This document shows, piece after piece, positions 51,436-63,169 of a stretch of 64,000 bases of DNA. The notes under the pieces are model-generated. The model was not told the DNA's origin. It worked only from the letters and a program-made list of their open reading frames with translations, and ran no database searches. The stretch comes from Saxidomus purpurata (taxonomy: Eukaryota > Mollusca > Bivalvia > Venerida > Veneridae), in NCBI GenBank assembly GCA_022818135.1, contig JAFMSR010000014.1, positions 36,239,837 through 36,303,836 on the forward strand, in the 5' to 3' direction. Each line of letters opens with the position of its first letter. Positions within the stretch are counted from its first letter, which is position 1. The position numbers were made by a program, and so were the translations under genes.

Positions 51436-51542
51436 TGAGTTGTGGATAATGAAATCCCATCAGAGGGCTGAGATATGTCCAAAAAACGAGGCTCTGCCGA
51501 CGTATCTCAACACGAGGATGGGATTTCCTAATCCGCAACTCA
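51436..51542. mobile_element. 107-bp fold-back (MITE-like) element
   Basis: The left arm 51436-51461 (TGAGTTGTGGATAATGAAAT...) and right arm 51517-51542 are inverted copies with 3 mismatches in 26 bp. They include GAAATCCCATC / GATGGGATTTC. Inner GAGATA / TATCTC pairs extend the stem. There is no coding capacity. Confidence 0.7.
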
Positions 51543-52214
51543 ATGATTTATTTTCTCACCGTTTTAATCGCATTTTCATCGCAGGGACAAGAGTGATTCT
51601 TTCTCGTTACATTATTCTTTTTTATTCGGTGTATTGCACAGTAATACTTACTTAAGCCGAAGCACTCTCTATCCGCTACACAAAACAATTCAAACATAAT
51701 TCCCTGTTAAAATCTGCATTGAATAAAAAAAAAGAAACAAACACTTCGAATCAATATTATACAAGAAACAACAGTGTAATCAAATAGCTGTTTCAAATCA
51801 ATTCTTTAAAACTGTAAACTTCAATTTTACCTATTCAAATTTCAATGTAAATGTTTAGATTGACTTTGGAATTGAAGATACCACCGTTAATAGTGCTTGC
51901 CTTGACCGTATAGTAAAACCTCGGCATATCATTTACGCAAGTGTAAAAACAGGATGGGGATGAAAAAATGAAATCAACTTTTTCCCGAATTTTACTTCAA
52001 AACTGCTATAGATGGATAGAAAATGATCTAACTAAAAAAATGAATACCAACAACGCTATGTTTATTTCAAAAATAAAAATTTTACAGTCATTTTTCGATT
52101 TTTATGTGATGTGCTGGCTGTTTATAATTTACGTAAAATGAGAGTAAGCGGTCAAGGGTAAGGTTTTCTACCACCGGTAAATGAGCGGAAATATGTATCT
52201 CATAGGTGAGAAAG
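51543..52214. other. Intergenic DNA between repeats
   Basis: AT-rich with no recognised gene or repeat. It may include the decayed outer edge of the inverted-repeat cluster. Confidence 0.35.
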
Positions 52215-53690
52215 AGTTAAGTTATTTAAATAGGTGTGATGGTTTGGAAGCCTTGTTTAAAATTTAATACATTCAGTAGTTAATGAGATACGGATTTCGG
52301 TAGCGCGTCTATGCTTGATGACGTGGCCGCTATTTATATCTATCTGCTTACTCGGTATTTTCCGGCTAAGTAATTCCGGAGAATGCCGGAAAGTATGATC
52401 ATCGTAATGAAAAATGTACCGCATATAATGCTGTATGCACCGTGTATATAGTAGAATGGACCGAACATAATAAAAAAGAAAATGTCGTTTCCGCCATGTA
52501 TATTGCCAAATGCATTGCGTAGAATGTTTTTTATGAACAAATAAATAATAATTCACCACGTATAGAATTAATCGCAAGTACTTCATATATTTAAACATCT
52601 ATCACACCTATTGAACAACATACAACGTATAAAGGGAAAACTACTGCGTATAATCAAAATACCACCACATGTATCGAAACATTGACTGCATATAATGTCA
52701 TTTGTACTGCATATAATGTCATTTGTACTGCACATAATGTTGTATGTATTGCACATGACGTTGTTTGCACACCATATAATGGTTATTCTACTGTATCTTC
52801 AACTGTTTGCACTGCATATGATTAAATAACCACCACATATAACGGAAAAGGCACTGCATATCATGAAAAATGTACCATGTCAAATTAAATATGTACCTCA
52901 TATACATGCAAACGTACTGCGTAAAATACAATACAACATGATAAGACTATGGAACGCCTTTACTGTCTTATGATGTTGTATTGTATTATACGCAGTCCAT
53001 TTTCATGTATACGAGGTACATATTTCATTTGACATGGTACATTCTTCATGATAAACAGTGCCTTTTCCGTTATATACGGTGGTTATTTAATAATATGCAG
53101 TGCAATCACTTGAAGATACAGTAGAATAACCATTAAATGGTGTGCAAATAACGTCATATGCAATACAAACAGCATTATATGCAGTACAAATGACATTATA
53201 TGCAGTCATTGTTTCGATACATGCGGTGGCATTTTGATTATATGCAGTAGTTTTACCTTTATACGGTGTATGTTGGTCAATAGGTGTGGTAGATGTTAAA
53301 ATATATGAAGTGCTTGCGATTAATTCTATAGACGGTGAATTTTTAGTTATTTGTTCATAAAAAACAATGTACGCAATGCATTTGGTAATATACATGGCGG
53401 AAACGGCATTTTCTTTTTTATTATGTTCGGTCCATTCTACTATATACATGGTGTATACAGCATTATATGCGGTGCATTTTTCATTACGATGATCATACTT
53501 TCCGGCATTCTCCGGAATTATTTATCCGGAAAATACCGATCAATATTTCTATAAATAGCGGTCACGTCGTCAACCATAGAAGTGCGTAATGTATATTAAT
53601 TTAGCTTTACCGAATCCATATCTCAATAAATACTTGATGTATTGCATTGAAACTTAAATAATCAAGTCAGATAACTATATCTTGTATATA
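52215..53690. repeat. Near-palindrome, arms ~730 bp, 17-nt spacer
   Basis: The left arm (52215-52947, minus-orientation copy) mirrors the right arm (52965-53690, plus-orientation copy) around a spacer, TATGGAACGCCTTTACT (52948-52964). Arms share TTTTCCGG...GCCGGAAAG, TGGACCGAACATAATAAAAA and the full word array. Mismatches are scattered. The 66-67 codon frames at 52340-52540 (-) and 53351-53554 (+) are the same DNA in opposite arms. Confidence 0.85.
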
Positions 53691-54420
53691 ATGCAAAGTA
53701 TGGCCCTCTTTTTCGACTAAGAAATTATGGTTAAAGTTTTGCATGCAATTACATTAAAGCTGCTCGCTCACAGTTGTCGTTGAGAAAATTAAATTTTCAA
53801 CAATGATATACTAATACATGTATATAGAACATAAAACTAAAGGTTAGAATGAACAACACAAGTAAAAATCTAGGTAAGAATTTACAAAAATCGATTGAAT
53901 ATCTTGGTTTAACGGCACCTTTACACTAGATCGATATGTTTATATTCGAATTTCAAAAGCGTGAAATGCTTTCCAATTTGGAAGCGTATTATTTCAAATA
54001 TACAGATATACATTACAGTATTTTATACTGGAACCTTTTTATATGACTATTCTTCTAAAATATGTTATTTTCATACAGTTTGAAGAACTTTATTTTTGCA
54101 CCAAAATCTGACAGCGAGCAGCTTTAAAGTCCATATCTCAATTACTACTTGATGTATTGCATTTTAACTTTATACAAGGTTTCCCAACAAGTCATCACAC
54201 CTACGTCAATACTCAAGTTAGATAACTATATCTTGCAAATAATGCAAATTATGGCTCTTTATTTTTCGAGTTAGACATACGTTTAAGTTCATATCTCAGT
54301 AACTAACTTGATGTCTAGTAAGAACATTTGAAGAGCTCGCTTTGGGATTGCTTTTTGTGCCGGTCTGTACAAGGTCAATGTCATCATTACTGAAGATAGA
54401 AAACCGGTTTATGCTTGTTT
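53691..54420 (+). repeat. Left arm extension of a larger inverted repeat
   Basis: Sequence from 53630 to 54420 has an inverted partner at about 55650-56720. Shared landmarks are the CTGCTCGCTCACAGTTGTCG, AAATGCTTTCCAATTTGGAA and GGTGTGATGACT-type blocks, and GGATTGCTTTTTGTGCCGGT. Together with 52965-53630 the arm is about 1.45 kb. Confidence 0.8.
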
Positions 54421-54858
54421 TTTTTATGAACAAATAACTAATAATTCACCACCTATAGAATTAATTGCAAGCACTTCAAATATTTTAACATCTACCACAC
54501 CTATTGACCAACATACACCGTATAAAGGTAAAACTACTGCATATAATCAAAATACCACCGCATGTATCGAAACAATGACTGCATATAATGTCATTTGTAC
54601 TGCATATAATGTTGTTTGTATTGCATATGACGTTGTTTGCAAACCATATAATGGTTATTCTACTGCATCTTCAAGTGATTGCACTGCATATTATTAAATA
54701 ACCACCGTATATAACGGAAAAGGCACTGTTTATCATGAAGAATGTACCATGTCAAATGAAATATGTACCTCGTATACATGAAAATGGACTGCGTATAATA
54801 CAATACAACATCATAAGACAGTAAAGGCGTTCCATATAAGACAGTAAAGGCGTTCCAT
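54421..54858 (-). repeat. Minus-orientation unit ending in a perfect 23-bp tandem duplication
   Basis: Matches 56960-57290 and the reverse complement of 52965-53360. The end sequence ATAAGACAGTAAAGGCGTTCCAT in full is 23 bp and is present twice back to back (54813-54835 and 54836-54858). This is the same terminus that opens the units at 50163 and 50594 and sits at the palindrome centre near 52948. Confidence 0.8.
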
Positions 54859-55382
54859 ATGTGGTGCATATGTCAATATACATGGTGTCAACAACTTTGT
54901 ATGTAGTAAATACTTTTTAATTATGTTTGTTGCAAACAACTATATAAGCTCTACATACGGCATTATATGCGGTGCTTTTCCCATTATGATGATGATACTT
55001 GAAGACAGTCTCTAAAAATACTCTCGGCGGAAATTACCGAGCGATCTAAGAAAAAATTGCTATGACATCGTACAGTTAAAATCGAGTAGCGCTTGCATGT
55101 ACCTCAAAGATTGTTTGTCTGCATGGTCACATAAAACATTGATATTTCTAAAGTACTGCACCAATTAGGAATATTAGTCAAAGCACACTAATTACCAATT
55201 GCTTATTGCAAATGACTAGATCTAAACTAGGTCACGACCAGCGGGTGCCTGACGCTTGTCTGATTAGCAAGTGAAAAGTCATAACTATGATAAACTGCAT
55301 ATACTAGATTTGCACTCTGATGAATGATTATTGAAAAAATCGAACTTCAACAAAACAGTTAATAAGGGAATTACTCTAAAAA
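54859..55382 (+). repeat. Second copy of the 51025 segment, then unassigned loop DNA
   Basis: 54859-55158 repeats 51014-51318 with scattered substitutions (GGTGCATATGTCAATATACA, GATTGTTTGTCTGCATGGTC). 55160-55382 shows no recognised repeat. Confidence 0.7.
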
Positions 55383-55649
55383 CAAGAGCTGTGTCATGAC
55401 AGCGCGCTCGACTATTTGAAGGTTTGTCAGTAATATGGGTTTTTTGTGCAAGAATAGGTAATTGTGTGTATTTTGTAATTGTGTAAGAATTAATGTAAAA
55501 ATATAAACACTATCCACATCAACTCTATTTTTAGCAAAGGTGACCTTGACCTTTGTTGGACAACTCCAAAACCACCCCATGCAAGTTCTTTACATGTCCT
55601 TACTTTACACAAAGTTTGAAGTCGATACACCTATGTATAGTGAAGATAT
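55383..55649 (+). mobile_element. Dispersed-repeat fragment beginning ACAAGAGCTGTG
   Basis: ACAAGAGCTGTGTCATGACA followed by GCGCGCTCGACTATTT resembles the start of short dispersed elements I recall from bivalve genomes. It continues to AAAGGTGACCTTGACCTTTG at about 55537, a motif repeated at 55682. Identification is from memory and extents are approximate. Confidence 0.4.
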
Positions 55650-57290
55650 TGAGCATAAACCGATTTTCTATCTTCAGTAATGGTGACCTTGACCTTGTTC
55701 AGACCGGCACAAAAAGCAATCCCTAAGCGAGCTCTTCAAATGTTCTTACTAGACATCAAGTAAGTTACTGAGATTTGGACTTACATGTATGTCTAACTCG
55801 AAAAATAAAGACAAAAATAATATCAAACAGGGAATGCCACGTACCAAAAACGCAGCCTCCCCAAAACGAACCCAACAGCACCCAGAAGTGCACACCACCA
55901 ACACACACACACGCACACGCACACACACACGACACACACAATCATGTACACACACACATATACACTACCAACACACACTAGCATACAAAGCAAACACACG
56001 AGGACAAAACGAACAATTAAAGGAACACAGTGGGGCACCGCCTTGGAACGGTCAGTGGCAAAAACACCACTGGGGAGTTTAAACCGGTTTATGGAGCCAT
56101 AATTTGCATTTTATGCTAGATACAGTTATCTAACTTGATTATTGACGTAGGTGTGATGACTGGGAAACCTTGTATAAAGTTTAAATGCAATACATCAAGT
56201 AGTAATTGAGATATGGACTTTAAAGCTGCTCGCTCCCAGGTTTTGGTGCAAAAATAAAGTTCTTCAAACTGTATGAAAATAACATATTTTAGAAGAATAG
56301 TCATATAAAAAGGTTCCAGTATAAATTACTGTAATGTGTATCTGTAGATTTTAAATAATACGCTTCCAAATTGGAAAGCATTTCACGCTTTTGAAATTCC
56401 AATATAAATATATAGATCTAGTGTAAAGGTGCCGTAAAACCAAGATATTCAATCGATTTTTGCAAATTCCTACCTAGATTTTACTTGTGTTGTTCATTCT
56501 AGCCTTTAGTTTTATGTTCTATATATTAGTATATCATTGTTGAAAATTTAATTTTCTCAACGACAACTGTGAGCGAGCAGCTTTAATTTAATTGCATGCT
56601 AAACTTTAACCTGAATTTCTTAGTCGAAAAAGAGGGCCATACTTTGCATTATATACAAGATATAGTTTTTTAGTTTCAATGCAATACATAAAGTATTTAT
56701 TGAGATATGGACTCGGTAACGCTATACATTAGGCACGTCTATGGTTGATGACGTGACCGCTATTTATAGTAATATTGATCGGTATTTTCCGGATAAATGA
56801 TTCCGGAGAATGCCGGAAAGTATGATCATCGTAATTAAAAATGCACCGCATATAATGCTATATACACCATGTATATAGTAGAATGGACCGAACATAATAA
56901 AAAAGAAAATGCCGTTTTCGCCATGTATATTACCAAATGCATTGCGTACATTGTTTTTTATGAACAAATAACTAATAATTCACCACGTATAGAATTAATC
57001 GCAAGCACTTCATATATTTAAACATCTACCACACCTATTGACCAACATACACCGTATAAAGGTAAAACTACTGCATATAATCAAAATACCACCGCGTGTA
57101 TCGAAACAATGACTGCATATAATGTCATTTGTACTGCATATAATGCTGTTTGTATTGCATATGACGTTGTTTGCACACCATATAATGGTTATTCTACTGT
57201 ATCTTCAACTGTTTGCACTGCATATTATTAAATAACCACCGTATATAATGGAAAAGGCACTGTTTATCATGAAGAATGTACCATGTCAAG
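55650..57290 (-). repeat. Right arm of the larger inverted repeat
   Basis: Inverted match to 52965-54420, read outwards from about 55650 to 57290, interrupted by the insertion at 55811-56094. It carries a third copy of the 67-codon frame (56764-56967, -). Homology ends near 57290 where SINE-like sequence begins. Confidence 0.8.
55811..56094. mobile_element. ~285-bp insertion with (AC)n in the right arm
   Basis: Where the left arm is continuous (AATAAAGAGCCAT on the reverse strand), the right arm has about 285 bp inserted between AAAAATAAAG and GAGCCATAATTTG. It includes a (CA)n/(CACG)n microsatellite (about 55893-55980) and GGCACCGCCTTGGAACGGTC near its right end. The uninterrupted left arm serves as an empty site. 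Open frames on both strands (up to 97 codons) come from the microsatellite. Confidence 0.65.
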
Positions 57291-57312
57291 TGAAAATATG
57301 GGCACATAAAAA

Positions 57313-57500
57313 AGCATGGTCGGTAGCAGTCTCGGACACGTGACCCGAAATCAATGAGAGGTTACATTGATTGAGGATCACTGGTACGAGCCCTGCTAAC
57401 TACCATGTCTGTTTATGTGAGACAGTTGATACCCGGTATTTACGGAGGATAGGGATCTAGTACTGGTTCTTCCCAGGAACGATGGTAAAAATTACCAGAA
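57313..57500 (+). mobile_element. tRNA-derived SINE, second head type
   Basis: A tRNA-like head (57313-57405) has GGTAGCAGTCTCGGA as an A-box-like block, GGTACGAGCCC (57383-57393) as B box, and CATGGT / ACCATG that could pair as an acceptor-like stem. Its 3' part (CTAGTACTGGTTCTTCCCAG, 57457-57476) resembles the 3' part of the SINE at 13072, though the heads differ. A functional tRNA is unlikely given the poor cloverleaf. Confidence 0.6.
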
Positions 57501-58074
57501 TACAGTTAAAACGGGAGTTAACCTCCTACAACAACAACATAAACATAAACATTTGTATATTTGTTTACTACAGATATTTTTTTTTACCAATTACAGACGT
57601 GTCAACTTCTTTCGGTTTAGTCACCCGGATGTTGTTGCATTTACAACAGCTTTCAGTACGTCATTAAAACGGTGGACAATGGGGTATTGCATGACAAGAA
57701 TCATACATTGATTTAAATGGCAGGGCTTCTTTCATCCACCAGCATCTAGCTTGTTGTCGATCATTAATCTATGGTCGTAAAATGAACATCGTCTGCGGAT
57801 GCACTCTAGAGTTTGATATTTGGGTGGTACGCATATGGTTGTCGTCTGCTGAAATATTGAACCTGCTCACCTTTGATATTAGTAATTATTTCACCAAATT
57901 CGAGGTTAGAACAAATATCTTTTGTTCAGGAGATCCATAAATATTGCATTAAGTACCGTGAAAATACCGATGAATTGTTTTGCTTGTTTGTCTTATTACT
58001 CACTTGATATGGCAATTTTCTGCCCAGTTTTGTCGAAGTCTGGAATTACGTTTGTGGTCATATATACTTATTAA

Positions 58075-58135
58075 CGGCCATAAATTGTCTTAAATTTGAC
58101 AACATATCGTAAAATCTGCCGAGCACGGCCATAAA
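58075..58135 (+). promoter_or_regulatory. Two CGGCCATAAA sites 51 bp apart
   Basis: CGGCCATAAA at 58075-58084 and 58126-58135. The reverse form is at 2302-2311 upstream of emx. GCCATAAA resembles binding sites of Cdx and posterior Hox proteins. Motif resemblance only. Confidence 0.22.
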
Positions 58136-60311
58136 TGGGTAGCAGTTTATCCATCACATATAATTAGAACATAGTTAGGGAATAATGTATGTAAAACTTC
58201 ACATCCACTTGCTGAAATACTGGTAATTAGGAGAGCCAGTTGAAATCTGAATCCCACGCTTTAATATAATAGCCACCATTTTGAGGCAAACCATGTGCAA
58301 ATGGACCGTGTTTTAATCGGGTAGGTTCGTGTAACGTGGTCATTTATCACCGTAACAAGGCAGTGGTTTATGTTCTTCTGAAGCGAGGAAAATAGCATAA
58401 TTTGATCAGGCCGAGTTAGTATCATTTTCCAAATGGCTACAAATTTTGATGAAATTATTGTTGTTAATCCGCAGTTGTTAAGGAATATTTAGGTGCATTT
58501 CTGGCGTCCGGAAATTGTTAAGTAACCAGTCTGTGCACGTGGTATAAATCAATGCTCAAAATGGTTGATTTTTGTCTCGCAGAACCAGTCTACGCTCAAC
58601 TTAACAGCTATTACAAACTTTTGAAAAAAAAACAATCAATACTGGCGTCCATAAATAATACTTAAGTACATGGTTATGCAATATGATTTTGCATATTATC
58701 CGTTGCAGGTCTTATCTCACCAAATTAAAGCTCATTATAATAATTGATTCTGCACTAAATTGAAACATAGTCCAACGCGTAATTTGTAAACTATCTGGTA
58801 AATTAGGATTGATAAAGTACCTGCGATAAAGGCTTATGCAAATTAAGTGTAATACGTCCAAAAATCGAATTTTCTCGTTAAAAAACTGAAATAGAGATAT
58901 CGCCACTATCCACCTGTCATTCGTACCATTATGCGAACGTATAATTGCATCTTACACAAAAAGTTAATTAAGCTAATTTATTTATTAAGCAGACATTATG
59001 AAAAGAGAGCCATTATATTGCAATCAGAATGTTGACATTATATTTCAGGTATTGTTGTTTTTTTGTTGTCACCAATTGTGCTCACTCGGCAATCTCCGGA
59101 ATCATCCGTAAGAGCAACAAATCTGATGACGTCAGAGTGAGTAGACCTGAAGTATTGATATTTCCCATTAACTAAGAAAAACAACAACAACAAACTCATC
59201 TGCTCACTGTCAATCGATGCTGAAATCCTTAGTACATACACTGGCTACTCGGTTGTCAGCAATTTAGAGTCTCTGATAGGTCTAACATTGACACTTTTGG
59301 GTAACGAGAACTAACAGGTTTTAAATCTACAATAAATATTGTCGAGGAACAGATTTTACAGGTACTTTTAATAATAAATTAACATCCGATCAATAAATCT
59401 CTTTTGCTGAGGACAAGAAAGCATAACCGGCGTTCTGGACAGATGTCATGATATATATTTTACATTTTGATATTTATTCAGACTCACACACGACCTACCT
59501 GCTAGACCACAAGGCAACTCTTGTCATTATTGATTTTAGGCCTTGTGCATAATTATAGTACTGAAAAAAAAAACAGAAAAGAAGATAATAACTTTGACTT
59601 AGGTCCTCTCCTTTTAATATTAGGTTGCCAAGACACATGTAGCAACAGGCTGCAGAAATACAATGTTTTCATAATTTATATATGGCTTAACATTGCGTGA
59701 CATGTTTCGATGGATTCATCATTAAATAACTGTTGTTTCCTCTTGCTAGTCGTGATAAAAAAACATGTGTAGACCATTGCATATGAAATGAAAAATTACT
59801 CAATGGTTTCTATGGTATATGTCGCTGTGATTTTCACAATTAAAAACTGGTGTTCCTGTTGCTGCAACTTTCTCTTCTGTAAACTAATTATACTTATACA
59901 ATGTAATACATGTATTTCTGTATAAAAATTTACCAGTAATAAAGAAAGAGGGCTCCGATGACTAAATTGTAATAGCGTCATTGGTTTGTAGAGAGTTTTA
60001 GTTTGTAATTTCGGTTGCCATTGGATGCAAAGTTCTTTAAGGATCACGTAGATTCAACAGAGCCTGACAGAAAAGTTTGCAAGGAAGATGGTTTTCAAGT
60101 TTTAACACAACTTGTAAAGCGGTTTTAGAGGAAATGTCGACTGAACCTAAATGTGGACGACGACAATCTGGCGCGCAGACGACAGACTCCACACGATTAT
60201 GTAAGCTCACTGTGAACCTTGCTTTCTAACAGTAGGTAATACAAGGGTACTCGTCATCCAGAACTCTTACTATTGCCATTGCTACTTGATTACAAAGATC
60301 ACTGCGCATGC

Positions 60312-60517
60312 GCACCTGCCGCTGCTTCTGCTACATTCAGCGCTGCTTGTACTCGTCTTGTGGTTTTGCGGTTACATCTTCTGGCACGACATACGACATA
60401 TCTTTGATTTTTCTGTTGCTGTTGTCCCGATGCAGTATTGCGGGTGGCTATAGAAATACTAGTTGTATTAACTGATGTATTTGGTACTTTCTGAACTTTT
60501 ACTATCTACCAAAGTGT
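60312..60517 (-). other. Coding-like patch of unknown identity
   Basis: The minus strand is open for about 69 codons between stops, without an ATG. It reads with low-complexity, coding-like composition including NTASGQQQQKNQRYVVCRAR and VQAALNVAEAAAGAHAQ. It is GC-richer than its neighbours. A CAG|GTGCGC near its end could be a weak splice donor, but no convincing acceptor precedes it in frame. It may be a decayed exon, a retrocopy fragment or chance. Confidence 0.2.
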
Positions 60518-63169
60518 TTTGTGTTGACTGTTAAAAAAGTTGCTTTGTAGCAAACGTGCAGCTTCGTGACCTTTCCATAAATATTTAAACGCTGAATCTA
60601 AAAGGTGGTTAAGCATCCTGATATGTGCAAAAAAAACATAGTTGATGTGTTTGCTCTATAGACTATGCACCAGCAGGTTCAAGCGCATGTGCGTTCAGCT
60701 GACCTATTTACGTGTAATGTGCTTTAAACTTTAATCTTACATTTTTAAATCCTCTGCAATAAAGCCAAAGGTAAAGGGGCGGTAACTAGAATTACATGTC
60801 ACGAAGTATATACGAATACTAAATAGTCAATCGCACGGACGTTAAATGCTACGGAAAAGCAATAATGTTTGTAAATTTTGTTCAATCTTGAAAAAAGGGT
60901 TACAATATATGCAGCAGATTTATTTTACAAGGTCAAAGTGGATAATCTCGATGAGTACACGTGCCCAAAGAAATGGATGTGGTTGTTGCAATTATTCCCT
61001 ACAACATGTGATTAAGAAACCGACCACAAATTGGATATTAATTACCGTCTTAGCATCAGGAACCCATAAGCTGTTGCATGCCTGATCCTTAAACACGTGA
61101 TTTATACACATTGTAATAATTGGTAATTAATACGGTTATTGATTTCGCCTGATGCACCGGTCAATGTGAAATCTGTTACACGTTTCTAATTTTCATCCAG
61201 AATAAAGAAAACACCTTCAGAGTGAAAAGACTTTATCAAATTTGTTTTTTACGTGTTTTTTTGTGTAATTTAATGAGGTATCACGTAGACTGCAAACTGA
61301 AAATAACATTGGCATGAGAAAGCATGTGACTTTATTACATCCATGGCAGTATTGTTGTACATTTCCAATAAGCTCTGCTAGACTTTGTCTCTCTTTCATA
61401 TACGTTTTAATTCGTACAACATAGAAAATGCAATAGACTGACTTCCAGATCGTGACTTTAAACAATAGTTAATAGTTACACACACATGTTTCATATGTCA
61501 TTGTATAAATGTAATGAGTCGTTTGTATTTTAGTTGTTATATTATTATACATAATTTTTCTGAACCTATTACCCTTGTGACTAAAACTGAGAACAGTCAA
61601 ACTAAAAAGATTGAAAATTCAAAACATTCCATCATTTGTTTTTATATTCTTTCAGGTTAAGTGTATCTTTTTGAGTAAACGTATTTACTGAACGAAACTT
61701 CCGCTTAAACAAAAGATGTCTCTTATTCAACTATCTATCAAAGGCAAATATTAATTGTGACTGGTTTCCTTGTATTGATGCTATATCCATACAAGCGAGA
61801 ATACAATTTTTAAAACAGTTCAATCAAACAAACAAAAATAAATATTTAATGAACAGAATTTTCATTACCTTCTTCTAGAACATGAAAAGGAACAAGACAG
61901 CCCCCCCCCCTCCACCAAATAAAAATTAAAAAAAAAACCGGGACGGATGTACTATAAAACCTGTGTATGTGGTCACCTGGGTTCAGCAACCATTTACGTC
62001 ACGCAGCCAGTGTCACGTGATTCCAAATAGTCAGTGTCTGATCTAAAAATATCCCATGTCTAGCAGTCACCTGTTTCTACAGACCACTTTATCGCATACC
62101 TCAACTGACTGCTTAACACAGGTTCAACTGTATATCTTAGCCTTGTATCAAGCAGTATGTATAAAGTAAAATGGTAGCTACATTATATTCATGGTACACT
62201 GTATCTAAAATGATCAAGCTATTCGAGACGCATGCTTATTCTTAAATGATCAATACATTCAAGATGCATGCTTATTCTTGCATCATCTTCCAGCTGCAAA
62301 AGTTTCCTATTATCAGGTGCTATACGTTACTGTAAACCGAAATATTCAACTTAATTCTCAAATTCTGTTGTTTATTGGCCATTATAGTACGGTGATCCAT
62401 ATATTTACTTTTGAACAAATTTAGTTATGCGGGTTAATAAATAATTTCGATGCTTATTTTTGTAAATACTTTACCTTTTGTTATCTTGTCATTTACAAAA
62501 AAAAAAAATATAAAAAGATAGAGCGCGCTACACAATTCCTGCATTTTTGTAATATTAACACCTGCTGTACAAAAAGCAGACATTAATAATAAACATAACA
62601 AATTAGATTAAAATGAAGTGAAATGACAGAAAAAGAAAATACACAAGCTGTTTTCAAAATACAAAGATATATTTCATCAAATTAATCGTCCAGGTCATAA
62701 GTTAGATACGAACAATCTACGAACAATATCATAGCCGCTTTGGCCCGCCATGTTCCTGTCACAGTGCTACAATTATTCCCAATAAAAGTGTTATCATTAA
62801 ATTTTGAAAATAAAACATCTTAAATATTATGAAAGTAATAATTTCTGTATTAACTTTTGATCGATGTCAACTTGAAAATTGCAGAAAATTATATTAAATC
62901 ATGGCATTTACAACTTTATTGGGCAGGTTTATTACGCTACAATAATCTTTAATGATAAAATGATTTTGCACAAATAGGTGATTATTAAAAATCCGCCTTC
63001 CTAATAATTCAAGATGCGATCTTTCGCTGATAACACATTATCTGATCTTTTCGGGGCGATCTTCTTTTCAACAGAGTAAAAGAAACCACAAAACACTATT
63101 AGATTTTTAAGATTGTATCTCGTACACGGACCAATCATTAAAACCTTTAAACAATTACTGATAGTGCCC

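Larger units (their letters stand above)
57501..63169. other. Intergenic DNA upstream of the second homeobox gene
   Basis: No gene recognised. 57690-58960 is less repetitive and may be regulatory; it has two CGGCCATAAA sites 51 bp apart (58075 and 58126). 60300-60520 has a coding-like patch on the minus strand (separate entry). A C-run lies at 61902-61914, and a 36-bp tandem duplication around GCATGCTTATTCTT at 62209-62280. Confidence 0.4.

Noticed and set aside
55775..56082. 68-97 codon Thr/His-rich frames
   Set aside because: They arise from the (AC)n microsatellite in the inserted element.
52340..56967. A 66-67 codon frame conserved in three copies (52340-52540 -, 53351-53554 +, 56764-56967 -)
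   Set aside because: Between the second and third copies most substitutions seen change the amino acid (about three of four), as expected for neutral DNA copies rather than a selected protein.
57313..57405. A functional tRNA gene
   Set aside because: The anticodon arm and D-arm do not fold convincingly, the A box is poor, and the 3' core links it to a SINE.
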